From contig NZ_BMUG01000014.1 in NCBI RefSeq assembly GCF_014650075.1, positions 62,001 to 126,000 on the forward strand: DNA of 64,000 nt. Reading direction: 5' to 3'. Positions 16,123 through 24,116 of this stretch are shown here, one piece after another. Within the stretch, counting starts at the first letter, position 1. Each line of letters starts with the position of its first letter. The DNA is from Streptomyces microflavus (GTDB taxonomy: Bacteria > Actinomycetota > Actinomycetes > Streptomycetales > Streptomycetaceae). The notes under the pieces are model-generated. The model made no database searches. It saw nothing but the letters and a program-made list of their open reading frames with translations, and was not told where the DNA came from. A program made the position numbers and the translations under genes.

Positions 16123-16794
16123 TCATCGTCCCTCCTGGCCGGACCCGCCGAGCGCCACGACGCGCTTCGCCTCCTCGACGGCGTACGTGAATCCGGCGTC
16201 CGGGTCGCGCAGCAGCCGCTGGGTGGCGAGCGCGTGCGCGCGGATGTGCGGGTCCGGGGCCTTCTCCGCACGGAGCAGGGCCGGCACCATCACCTCCCCC
16301 AGTGCGACCAGCGCCTGGCTGAGGCTCAGTTGCGTCTCCCGCCCCCCGCGCCCGAGCTGCGTCGCCAGCACCGTGGCCAGCGCGGGCTCCTGGCCCTCCG
16401 GCACGAGGACGACGGCGGCCCGCCAGGCGCTCCGCGCCACCTCGTCGTCGGCGTCGGTCAGCAGCTCCCGGGTGATCGCAGGCCACACCTGCCGGTCCCC
16501 GGTCTTGGAGAGCGTGTGCAGTGCCTGACTCCGTGCCTGCGCCCGCCCCGAGCGGAGTTCGCGGAGCAGGGCGGGGAGCGTCAGGGAGACCGGGTGGCGG
16601 GTGAGCGCCCAGGTCAGCATGTCCCTGACGAAGAACTCGGGCTCGGTCGCACACCGTTCGACGAGCCGGTCGACATAGCGCGGGTCGGGCGTCGTCCCGA
16701 TGGCCAGAGCGGCCCGCAGCCGTACGGAGGAGCGGTCGTCCTCCAGCGCCTCGAGCGCTCGCACCACTTCCGTGTCCTGTCCTGCGACCGTCAT
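16123..16794 (-). CDS. HEAT-repeat protein, partner of the MerR regulator
   Basis: 223 aa composed of about five helical-pair repeats (SSVRLRAALAIGTTPDPRYVDRLVERCATEPEFFVRDMLTWALTRHP; DPHIRAHALATQRLLRDPDAGFTYAVEEAKRV). There is no catalytic motif; such proteins bind other proteins or, in some cases, DNA. ATG 16794 has AGGAGGTG eight bases upstream, a near-ideal site; a longer frame to 16881 would cross the promoter and is unlikely. It is first in the operon with the MerR-HEAT regulator. Confidence 0.85.
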   Translation of the reverse strand: MTVAGQDTEVVRALEALEDDRSSVRLRAALAIGTTPDPRYVDRLVERCATEPEFFVRDMLTWALTRHPVSLTLPALLRELRSGRAQARSQALHTLSKTGDRQVWPAITRELLTDADDEVARSAWRAAVVLVPEGQEPALATVLATQLGRGGRETQLSLSQALVALGEVMVPALLRAEKAPDPHIRAHALATQRLLRDPDAGFTYAVEEAKRVVALGGSGQEGR

Positions 16795-16816
16795 GACGAT
16801 CACCTCCTCGGTCAGC

Positions 16817-16847
16817 AGTGAAGGCCCTGTCACGGTGTCAAGGTCAA
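16817..16847 (-). promoter_or_regulatory. MerR-type promoter with 19-bp spacer and dyad operator
   Basis: On the minus strand, TTGACC (16842-16847) and TTCACT (16817-16822) are separated by 19 bases, the overlong spacing that MerR proteins correct by twisting DNA. The spacer contains a near-palindrome CCTTGACAC-CGTGACAGG (16826-16843). The predicted start of transcription lies just upstream of the AGGAGGTG of the HEAT gene. Confidence 0.7.
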
Positions 16848-16874
16848 GCGGGAACGAGCGTCGGACACCCGACG

Positions 16875-16903
16875 ATGACATTTAGGTAAGCCTCACCTAA
16901 TAT
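16875..16903 (+). promoter_or_regulatory. Iron box (DmdR/IdeR type) inside the promoter of the HtaA-like gene
   Basis: TTAGGTAAGCCTCACCTAA (16882-16900) is a near-perfect 19-bp iron box. It fills the spacer between ATGACA (16875-16880) and TAATAT (16898-16903), which have a 17-base spacing. Bound DmdR/IdeR with Fe2+ would block RNA polymerase, so the gene should be switched on by iron starvation. The consensus is established for Streptomyces DmdR1; binding here is inferred. Confidence 0.85.
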
Positions 16904-17023
16904 GACGATGTCGTCTTCGGGTCCCCACACAAGAAGCCGGTATCCCCTCTTCTTTGTCATTCGTCCGAGCACGGCTGCCCCACCGGCTGTGCCGCGCCCT
17001 CCCCCGAAGGAGACATGCAGCGC

Positions 17024-18949
17024 ATGTCCATGCCCCGCCGCGGCCGCCTGGCCGCTCTCGCCGCCCTGACCGTCGTCTCCATGGGCACCGGCGTCCTCGC
17101 CGTTCCCGCCTCCGCCGCCCCGAGCGCCCTCGTCGCCGCACAGGCCCAGCAGCCCGGGAACACGTCGGCGGCCGCCCCGATCCTGGTGGCCGGCGGGTCC
17201 TCCTGGGGCTTCAAGGAGTCCTGGGTCCGCTATGTGACGTCCATGGGCGGCTCGGTGAACGTGGCCGGCGGCGCCACCAAGGACGCGGCCGGGCTGATCG
17301 GTTACCCCGTCAAGCACGGTTCGGTGGACGCGGCCAAGCGCTCCGCCGATGTGCGCTTCGGCGGTTCGGTCACCTACGCGGTGCCCGAGCACGGCATCAC
17401 CGCCATCACCCTCGCCAACCCCCGGGTCGTCCTCAAGAACGGCCAGGGCACGCTCCACGTGGACGTGACGACCGATCTGGTCGCCGGTCAGGCCCCGGTC
17501 ACGACGGCCGGTGTGCCGCTCGCCACGCTGCAGGCGTCCGCCGGTGCCCTGAACGGGAACGCCCTCGACTGGACCGGCATAGCCACCGCCCTCACCAGCC
17601 AGGGTGCGGACATCTTCGCCTTCCAGGGCCGGCCCATGTACCCGGTCGGCACGGCGCTGGACCCCCTCGCCATCGGCGGCCGCGTCAGCGTCCCCACGCT
17701 GACGGTCAGCCAGGTCACCGGGCTGGGTGCCGAGACCGAGGTCACGGTCGTCGGCTCGGGCTACCAGCCCGGCCGCGGGGTGTACCTGGCGCAGTCCATC
17801 GCCCTGCCCGGCACCACGTACCCCAGCGTCTACGGCAACGCGGCCTGGGTCCGCCAGGTCGGCGCCGACGGAACCTTCACCGTGACGGCGAAGCTCACCG
17901 AGACGTTCACCTCCGGCGGCACCACCGTCGACTGCCGTACGACCGCCTGCTTCGTCACCACCTTCAACTCGCACGACGGCAGCGACCCGACCTGGATGCC
18001 CTCGCGCGCCCAGGACGTCGCCCAGCCGCTCAGTTTCGGCACCGCCGTCCCGGCCGCCGTCGTGACCCGGCAGCCCACCGCTCGTACCGCCCGCTCGGGC
18101 GCCGACGCCGTCTTCACCGCCGACGCGACCGGCTACGACTCGGTCCGCTGGGAGCGCAGCACCGACGCCGGCAAGAACTGGAGCGCCGTCTCCGGGGCCA
18201 CCTCCACCACTCTTACGGTGAAGGCGAGCGCCGCGCTCAACGCGCACCGCTACCGCGCCGTGTTCGTCAACGCGTCCGGCGAGACCGCCACCTCGGCCGC
18301 CGTGCTCACCGTCTCCGCCGTGCCCGCCCGGATCGTCTCCTTCAACGCCTCCCCCGAGCCGGTCGGCAAGGGCGGCAAGCTGAAGGCGGCCGGCACGCTC
18401 CAGACCGTAGGCGCCACGGACAACACCTGGCGTCCGTTGGCCAAGACGTCCGTCGTGATCGAGTTCCAGGCGAAGGGCAGCAAGACCTGGAGCCGGGCCG
18501 CCGCGGTCACCACCAGCAGCAAGGGCGTCTTCTCGGCCTCGGTCACCGCCAAGGCGGACGGCACCTGGCGCGCCCGTTACGCGGGCACCGCCGACCGTGC
18601 CGCCGCCGTCAGCGGCGCCGACTACGTGGACGTCAAGCTGCGGACCTCCGTCTCCGGCTTCAACGCCTCCCCGGAGCCGGTCCGCAAGGGCCGCACCATC
18701 ACGGCCAAGGGCACCCTGCGGAGCCTGGACGGGAGCTGGAAGAACACCTCCGGCCAGTCCGTGAACATCCTGTTCCAGGCCAAGGGCTCCAAGAAGTGGA
18801 CCAAGCTGGCCACCGTGCGCACGAACGGCAAGGGCGTCTTCAGCAAGGGCTTCACCGCCAAGAAGGACGGCACCTGGAAGGCCGAGTTCAAGGCCACGTC
18901 CGCCCGTCTGGGGACGACCAGCTCCGGCGACTACGTCGACGTACGCTGA
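17024..18949 (+). CDS. Secreted HtaA-domain (haem-associated) protein
   Basis: 641 aa. A signal peptide (GRLAALAALTVVSMGTGVLAVPASAAP) is followed by an HtaA domain with the conserved opening GGSSWGFKESWVRYV near residue 63; HtaA domains bind haem in corynebacterial uptake systems. An Ig-like segment (VVTRQPTARTARSGADAVFTADA) and two copies of a repeat beginning FNASPEPV (about residues 440 and 545) follow. No sorting signal or C-terminal membrane span is seen, so it may be released or held non-covalently. I use ATG 17024 because the GAAGGAG site is only two bases from ATG 17015. An iron box overlaps its promoter. It is monocistronic, with a strong terminator behind. Confidence 0.88.
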   Translation: MSMPRRGRLAALAALTVVSMGTGVLAVPASAAPSALVAAQAQQPGNTSAAAPILVAGGSSWGFKESWVRYVTSMGGSVNVAGGATKDAAGLIGYPVKHGSVDAAKRSADVRFGGSVTYAVPEHGITAITLANPRVVLKNGQGTLHVDVTTDLVAGQAPVTTAGVPLATLQASAGALNGNALDWTGIATALTSQGADIFAFQGRPMYPVGTALDPLAIGGRVSVPTLTVSQVTGLGAETEVTVVGSGYQPGRGVYLAQSIALPGTTYPSVYGNAAWVRQVGADGTFTVTAKLTETFTSGGTTVDCRTTACFVTTFNSHDGSDPTWMPSRAQDVAQPLSFGTAVPAAVVTRQPTARTARSGADAVFTADATGYDSVRWERSTDAGKNWSAVSGATSTTLTVKASAALNAHRYRAVFVNASGETATSAAVLTVSAVPARIVSFNASPEPVGKGGKLKAAGTLQTVGATDNTWRPLAKTSVVIEFQAKGSKTWSRAAAVTTSSKGVFSASVTAKADGTWRARYAGTADRAAAVSGADYVDVKLRTSVSGFNASPEPVRKGRTITAKGTLRSLDGSWKNTSGQSVNILFQAKGSKKWTKLATVRTNGKGVFSKGFTAKKDGTWKAEFKATSARLGTTSSGDYVDVR

Positions 18950-18973
18950 CCGTCGTCGGCCCGTACCCCTTCA

Positions 18974-19025
18974 CCGGACGGCCGGTCACCGCAGGCAACT
19001 CGCCCGCAGGTGACCGGCCGTCCGG
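18974..19025 (+). terminator. Strong hairpin terminator of the HtaA-like gene
   Basis: CCGGACGGCCGGTCACC (18974-18990) pairs with GGTGACCGGCCGTCCGG (19009-19025): a perfect 17-bp stem with an 18-base loop, 24 bases after the stop. No T-run, as is usual in Streptomyces. The remaining part of the 310-base gap before crtE (19026-19259) shows only a GGGTAC (19202-19207) that could be a stress-sigma -10, with no matching -35. Confidence 0.8.
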
Positions 19026-19259
19026 CCGTGTACCCGCTCCCCCGCGCCCGTAGGCCGAACGGGCGGGCCGACCGTTTCCGGGGCTCCGCTCCGGGTGTTT
19101 CTGCGCCGGGAGCGTGCCGCTGCCGTGATCGTCTCTGACCACCGTCTCCCTCCCTGTGCGGCCCGCCCACCCGATCAGTCCTGAGGAACCGCATCCGGAC
19201 GGGGTACGAGTGCGGAAGGAGTGACGAATGGTTCGCCCCCCTGAGCGGAAGGACGTGAG

Positions 19260-20510
19260 ATGGCCCGTATCCAGGCCGTGGAACACTCCTTCGCCGCCTG
19301 CCCGCTCCCGGTGGGCCCCGGCCCGTCGGGAGCGGAAGCCGGTGCCGTCGACGCGGACGTGGCCGGCGCCGTCCTGCGTACCGCACGGGCGGTTCTCGCG
19401 GAGCGGGTCGCCCAGGCGGCGGAGATCGACGCCTCGTTCGCCGGGGACCTGGCCGGGCGGGTCGCCGACTTCACGCTGGACGGGGGCAAGCGGATGCGTC
19501 CCCGGCTCCTGTGGTGGGGGATGCGCACCTGCGGTGGGGCGGATGCCGGGTCCACCGCCGCCGCACTGCGGCTGGGGGTGGCGCTGGAGCTCATCCAGAC
19601 GTGCGCGCTGATCCACGACGACGTGATGGACCGCTCGCGGCTGCGGCGGGGGAAGCCGGCCGTGCACATCGGCCTCGCCACCCGGGCCGGTCTCTCCCCG
19701 GACTCGGAGCGGGGCTCCGCGTTCGGTACGTCCGCCGCCGTGCTGGCCGGGGACCTCGCGCTGGTCTGGGCCGACGACACCGTTACGGAGACGGCGCTGC
19801 CCGCCCACGTACGACACCGGATCCGGACCATCTGGCGCTCCATGCGGACCGAGATGGTCGCCGGGCAGTACCTGGACCTGCACGGCCAGGCCACCGGAGG
19901 CTCCTCGGCGGCGCGGGCGATACGGACCGCCTGCCTCAAGAGCGCCCTGTACTCCGTCGAACGGCCCCTGGCGATCGGGGCCGCACTGGCCGAGGCCGAC
20001 GAGCGCACCACCGCCGCGCTGCGCTCGGCCGGGCGGTGCGCGGGCATCGCCTTCCAGCTCCGGGACGACCTGCTCGGGGTCTTCGGCGACCCGGCTAACA
20101 CCGGAAAGCCGTCCTGCGACGACATCCGCGAGGGCAAGCCCACCTTTCTCCTCGCCGTCGCCCGTACGCGGGCCGAAGCGGCGGGCGACGACAGGGCGCT
20201 GGCCGTCCTCGGCCACGCCGTGGGCAATCCCGACGTCACCGAGGACGGACTCGCGGACGTACGCGGTGTCTTCGAGAGCACGGGGGCGCGCGCCCATGTG
20301 GAGCGCAAGGCGGAGCGCCTCCGCGACCATGCCGTACGCCGTCTGGGTGAGGCCGTCGATGTGGACGCGCACGGTGGCCGGCAGCTGCTCGGCCTGCTGC
20401 GCACGGTCTCCGGAGACAGCTCCGGGGACTCCCCCGACGACACCCGCGGGCACGAGCGCCGGGCGGCGGACCGGGACCTGAGCGCGGCCGAAGGAGGACA
20501 TGTCCGGTGA
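19260..20510 (+). CDS. crtE: Geranylgeranyl diphosphate synthase
   Basis: 416 aa polyprenyl synthase that makes the C20 precursor of carotenoids. The first Asp-rich motif is Asp120-Asp-Val-Met-Asp124 (LIHDDVMDRSRLRRG), the second is at Asp269-Asp270 (FQLRDDLLGVFGD), and GGKRMRPRL is the diphosphate-binding start. ATG 19260 follows GGAAGGACGTGAG. It is first in the crtE-I-B-V operon; the stop overlaps the crtI start. Both length and order match streptomycete crt clusters. Confidence 0.95.
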   Translation: MARIQAVEHSFAACPLPVGPGPSGAEAGAVDADVAGAVLRTARAVLAERVAQAAEIDASFAGDLAGRVADFTLDGGKRMRPRLLWWGMRTCGGADAGSTAAALRLGVALELIQTCALIHDDVMDRSRLRRGKPAVHIGLATRAGLSPDSERGSAFGTSAAVLAGDLALVWADDTVTETALPAHVRHRIRTIWRSMRTEMVAGQYLDLHGQATGGSSAARAIRTACLKSALYSVERPLAIGAALAEADERTTAALRSAGRCAGIAFQLRDDLLGVFGDPANTGKPSCDDIREGKPTFLLAVARTRAEAAGDDRALAVLGHAVGNPDVTEDGLADVRGVFESTGARAHVERKAERLRDHAVRRLGEAVDVDAHGGRQLLGLLRTVSGDSSGDSPDDTRGHERRAADRDLSAAEGGHVR

Positions 20511-22024
20511 TCACGGTGAAGGGGCCCGTCGACCATGTGGTGGTGGTCGGTGCCGGTCTTGCGGGGCTGGCCGCGACGCTCCATCTGCTCGGCGCGGGCC
20601 GCCGGGTCACGGTCGTCGAGCGGGACTCCGGGCCCGGGGGCCGGGCCGGGCTGCTGGAGTCGGGCGGCTACCGCATCGACACCGGTCCGACCGTGCTGAC
20701 CATGCCGGATCTGGTGGAGGAGGCCTTCGCCGCGGTCGGGGACCGGCTGGCCGACCGGCTGGAGCTGATCCCGCTGGACCCGGCCTACCGGGCCAGGTTC
20801 GCCGACGGGACCCAGCTCGACGTGCACACCGACGGGGCCGCGATGGAGGCCGCCGTCGAGCAGTTCGCGGGGGCCCGGCAGGCGGTGGGCTACCGGCGGC
20901 TGCGCAGGTGGCTGGAGCGCCTCTACCGCGTACAGATGCGCCGCTTCATCGACGCCAACTTCGACTCGCCGCTCCAGCTCGCCCACCCCGATCTCGCGCG
21001 GCTCGCCGCCCTCGGCGGTTTCGGCCGGCTCGACGCGCGGATCGGGCACTTCGTCTCGGACGAACGGCTGCGCAGGGTCTTCTCGTTCCAGGCGCTCTAC
21101 GCGGGCGTCCCGCCGGCCCGGGCGCTCGCCGCGTACGCCGTCATCGCCTACATGGACACGATCGCCGGGGTGTACTTCCCCAAGGGCGGCATGCACGCGC
21201 TCCCGCGTGCGCTGGCGGACTCGGCCGCCGAGGCGGGCGCCGCCTTCCGCTACGGACAGACCGTGACCCGGCTGGAGCGTTCGGGTGACCGCGTCACCGC
21301 GGTCGTCACCGACCAGGAGCGCATCCCCTGCGACGCGGTGGTCCTCACCCCCGATCTGCCCATCGCCTACCGACTGCTCGGCCGCGCCCCCCACCGGCCG
21401 CTCCCTCTGCGCCACTCACCCTCTGCGGTGATCCTGCACGCGGGCACGGACCGCACCTGGCCGGATCTGGCGCACCACACCATCTCGTTCGGCGCGGCCT
21501 GGAAGAGCACCTTCCGCGAACTCACCCGCGCCGGGGAGCTGATGTCGGACCCCTCGCTCCTCATCACCCGGCCCACCGCGACCGACCCCACGCTCGCCCC
21601 GCCCGGCAAGCACCTCCACTACGTGCTGGCGCCCTGCCCGAACACCGAGGTCGGGCCGGGCGTACGGGAGTGGCGGGAGCTGGGGCCCCGCTACCGGGAC
21701 GAGCTGCTCGCCGAGCTGGAGCGCCGTGAGATGCCCGGCCTCGGCGCGGCGATCGAGGAGGAGGGGCTGGTCACTCCGGTCGACTGGACCGCCCAGGGGC
21801 ATGCGGCGGGCACCCCCTTCTCCGTGGCCCACACGTTCCCCCAGACCGGGCCCTTCCGCCCGCGCAACCTGGTGCGCGGCACGGTCAACGCCGTCCTCGC
21901 GGGGTGCGGCACCACGCCCGGTGTCGGCGTGCCGACCGTCCTGATCTCCGGGAAGCTGGCGGCGGAGAGGATCACCGGCCCCCGTCCCGTCCCTCGTCCC
22001 GTCCGGAGAGGCACCACCGCATGA
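20507..22024 (+). CDS. crtI: Phytoene desaturase
   Basis: 505 aa FAD-dependent enzyme that dehydrogenates phytoene to lycopene at the membrane. The dinucleotide fold is VVVVGAGLAGLAATLHL (residues ~11-27), followed by DSGPGGRAG and the CrtI C-terminal block GTTPGVGVPTVLISGKLAAERI. GTG 20507 overlaps the crtE stop and has AAGGAGGA eight bases upstream. Product range depends on the cyclase and aromatase encoded convergently. Confidence 0.96.
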   Translation: MITVKGPVDHVVVVGAGLAGLAATLHLLGAGRRVTVVERDSGPGGRAGLLESGGYRIDTGPTVLTMPDLVEEAFAAVGDRLADRLELIPLDPAYRARFADGTQLDVHTDGAAMEAAVEQFAGARQAVGYRRLRRWLERLYRVQMRRFIDANFDSPLQLAHPDLARLAALGGFGRLDARIGHFVSDERLRRVFSFQALYAGVPPARALAAYAVIAYMDTIAGVYFPKGGMHALPRALADSAAEAGAAFRYGQTVTRLERSGDRVTAVVTDQERIPCDAVVLTPDLPIAYRLLGRAPHRPLPLRHSPSAVILHAGTDRTWPDLAHHTISFGAAWKSTFRELTRAGELMSDPSLLITRPTATDPTLAPPGKHLHYVLAPCPNTEVGPGVREWRELGPRYRDELLAELERREMPGLGAAIEEEGLVTPVDWTAQGHAAGTPFSVAHTFPQTGPFRPRNLVRGTVNAVLAGCGTTPGVGVPTVLISGKLAAERITGPRPVPRPVRRGTTA

Positions 22025-23055
22025 CCGTCCGTGAACTCGACGCCGCAGGCATCCACGAACCCGCCCTCCGCGCGGCGTACACCCACTGCCGGGGGCTCAA
22101 CGCGCGCCACGGCAAGACGTACTTCCTCGCGACCCGGCTGCTTCCCGTCGACCGGCGCCCGGCCGTCCACGCCCTGTACGGCTTCGCCCGCTGGGCCGAC
22201 GACATCGTGGACGATCTCGACTCCTCGGCCACCCCCGGGGAGCGGGCCCACGCGCTGCTCGCCCTGGAGGCCCAGCTGGAGGCGGGGCTGCGGCGGGAGA
22301 GGGCCACCGAGCCGGTGATCCGGGCGCTCGCCGACACGGCACGGCGGTACGGCATCGACCGCCGCCACTTCACCGACTTCCTGGCCTCCATGCGCAGCGA
22401 TCTGACGGTCGGCGGGTACGCCTCGTACGAGGAGCTCGGCCGGTACATGCACGGGTCGGCCGCGGTGATCGGCCTTCAGATGCTGCCGGTGCTCGGGACG
22501 GTGGGACCGCGTGAGCAGGCCGCTCCGCACGCGGCCGCGCTCGGCGTCGCCTTCCAGCTCACCAACTTCCTGCGGGACGTGGGTGAGGACCTGGACCGGG
22601 GCAGGCTGTATCTGCCGGCCGAGCTGCTGGCCGCGCACGGGGTGGACCGGGAGCGGTTCGAGTGGAGCCGGAGCACGGGGGCGCGGGACACACGGATCAC
22701 CGATGTCCTGCGAGCCGCAGCGGCCCACAACCGGGCCGTCTACCGGGACGCCCTGCCCGGGATCGCGATGCTCGCCCCAGTGTCGCGGCCCTGCATCCGT
22801 ACGGCGTTCGTGCTGTACAGCGGCATCCTCGACGCGATCGAGGCCGACGGGTACGCCGTCCTGCACCGCCGGGCGGTCGTGCCGCGCCGACGGCGGGCCG
22901 CCGTGGCGCTGGACGGGCTGGTGCGGGCGGTCGCCGTGCGCGCGGCGAGTCGGAGTGGCCGGGAGGAGCCGGTCGCGGGGCCCTGCGACGCCGCCCCGTC
23001 GTCCCGGCCCCGGGTGGCCGGCGCCCCCGCGCCCGTACGGGAGGAGGCCGTATGA
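22021..23055 (+). CDS. crtB: Phytoene synthase
   Basis: 344 aa squalene/phytoene synthase; condenses two geranylgeranyl diphosphates head-to-head. Both Asp-rich motifs are present: Asp60-Asp-Ile-Val-Asp64-Asp (ARWADDIVDDLD) and NFLRDVGEDLDRGRLYLP about residue 190. The start overlaps the crtI stop by four bases (ATGA), and the stop overlaps the next gene. The last ~40 residues are a low-complexity tail. Confidence 0.96.
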   Translation: MTVRELDAAGIHEPALRAAYTHCRGLNARHGKTYFLATRLLPVDRRPAVHALYGFARWADDIVDDLDSSATPGERAHALLALEAQLEAGLRRERATEPVIRALADTARRYGIDRRHFTDFLASMRSDLTVGGYASYEELGRYMHGSAAVIGLQMLPVLGTVGPREQAAPHAAALGVAFQLTNFLRDVGEDLDRGRLYLPAELLAAHGVDRERFEWSRSTGARDTRITDVLRAAAAHNRAVYRDALPGIAMLAPVSRPCIRTAFVLYSGILDAIEADGYAVLHRRAVVPRRRRAAVALDGLVRAVAVRAASRSGREEPVAGPCDAAPSSRPRVAGAPAPVREEAV

Positions 23056-24074
23056 GTCCGGCACCGGGACGGCCCAGCCGTGTTCCGTTGCGCCTGCGGC
23101 GCGCGCCCGTCCCCTGGGAGAGGCAGGCGCCGACGTGGCGGGAGGCGAAACCGGGGCTGATCGCGGAGGCCCTGAAGCGGGCGCAGAGCCGGCCGTCCGG
23201 CAACTGGTACGTCATCGGCGCCGCCCGGGACCTTCCTCCCGGACGGACGCTCGGGGTCACGGTCGGCTCCACCGAGGTGGTGGCATGGCGGGACGCCGGG
23301 GGGAGGCTCCGCACCGGCCCGGGGGCCTGCCCGCACCTCGGGGCGCCGCTGCGCGACAGCCCCGTCCGCTGCGGCACCCTGGTCTGCCACTGGCACGGAC
23401 TGGCCCTGGACGGGGAGCCGTTCGCCGGGTGGGAGCCCTACCCGGCCTTCGACGACGGGGTCCTCCTCTGGGTGCGGCTCGACCGGGTGGGGGGCGAGAC
23501 CCCTTCGGAGCGGCCCTACGTTCCGGCCCGGCCCCGCGTCCGGGACGCCGTGGAGGCGGTCTACGCGGGCGTCGGCCGCTGCGAGCCGGAGGACGTGGTG
23601 GCCAACCGCCTCGATCCGTGGCACGGGGCGTGGTTCCACCCGTACTCCTTCGTGGACCTGACCGTGACCGGAACGCCCGCCGACTCCACGGCGGACGGCC
23701 CGGCGGAGGACGACGGGTTCACCGTCGACGTGTCCTTCAAGGTGGCCGGACGGCTGGTGGTGCCGGTCCGGGCGCGGTTCACGGCGCCCGAGCCCCGTAC
23801 CGTCGTCATGCACATCATCGAGGGCGAGGGCGCGGGGTCCGTGGTGGAGACGCACGCCACCCCTCTCGCTCCGGACGGGCGGGGGCGGCCCCGAACCGCT
23901 GTGACGGAGGCGCTGGTCGCCGCGTCGGACCGCCGCGGATTCGCCGTGGCCCGGGCGGCCGCGCCGCTGCTGCGGCCTCTCATGCGTGCTTCGGCGGGCC
24001 GGTTGTGGCGGGACGACCTGGCGTACGCGGAGCGGCGCTGGGAGCTCCGCGACAGCGGGCGGTTCCCGGGCTGA
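23052..24074 (+). CDS. crtV: Rieske [2Fe-2S] domain protein (DUF5914 type) in the CrtV position
   Basis: 340 aa. The Rieske ligands are Cys93-Pro-His95 and Cys112-His-Trp-His115 (ACPHLGAP...VCHWHG). The second half is a predicted START/SRPBCC-like domain, as in DUF5914. In published S. griseus-type clusters this position is called crtV and was described as a methylesterase, which the sequence here does not support. It is last in the crtEIBV operon with a 4-base overlap. It may supply electrons to a step in aromatic carotenoid formation (inference). Confidence 0.85.
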   Translation: MSPAPGRPSRVPLRLRRAPVPWERQAPTWREAKPGLIAEALKRAQSRPSGNWYVIGAARDLPPGRTLGVTVGSTEVVAWRDAGGRLRTGPGACPHLGAPLRDSPVRCGTLVCHWHGLALDGEPFAGWEPYPAFDDGVLLWVRLDRVGGETPSERPYVPARPRVRDAVEAVYAGVGRCEPEDVVANRLDPWHGAWFHPYSFVDLTVTGTPADSTADGPAEDDGFTVDVSFKVAGRLVVPVRARFTAPEPRTVVMHIIEGEGAGSVVETHATPLAPDGRGRPRTAVTEALVAASDRRGFAVARAAAPLLRPLMRASAGRLWRDDLAYAERRWELRDSGRFPG

Positions 24075-24078
24075 CCGG

Positions 24079-24115
24079 GGACGGGCCACCGCACCCGCCC
24101 CCTCGCGGCCCGTCC
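24079..24115. terminator. Shared hairpin between convergent crtV and crtU
   Basis: GGACGGGCC (24079-24087) pairs with GGCCCGTCC (24107-24115), a 9-bp stem in the 42-base gap between the two convergent stops. Its position suits a bidirectional terminator. No T-run on either side. Confidence 0.55.
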
Positions 24116-24116
24116 G

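Noticed and set aside
19202..19207. GGGTAC as a CrtS/sigma-B type -10 of crtE
   Set aside because: No GTTT-type -35 at 14-16 bases; left as a weak note only.
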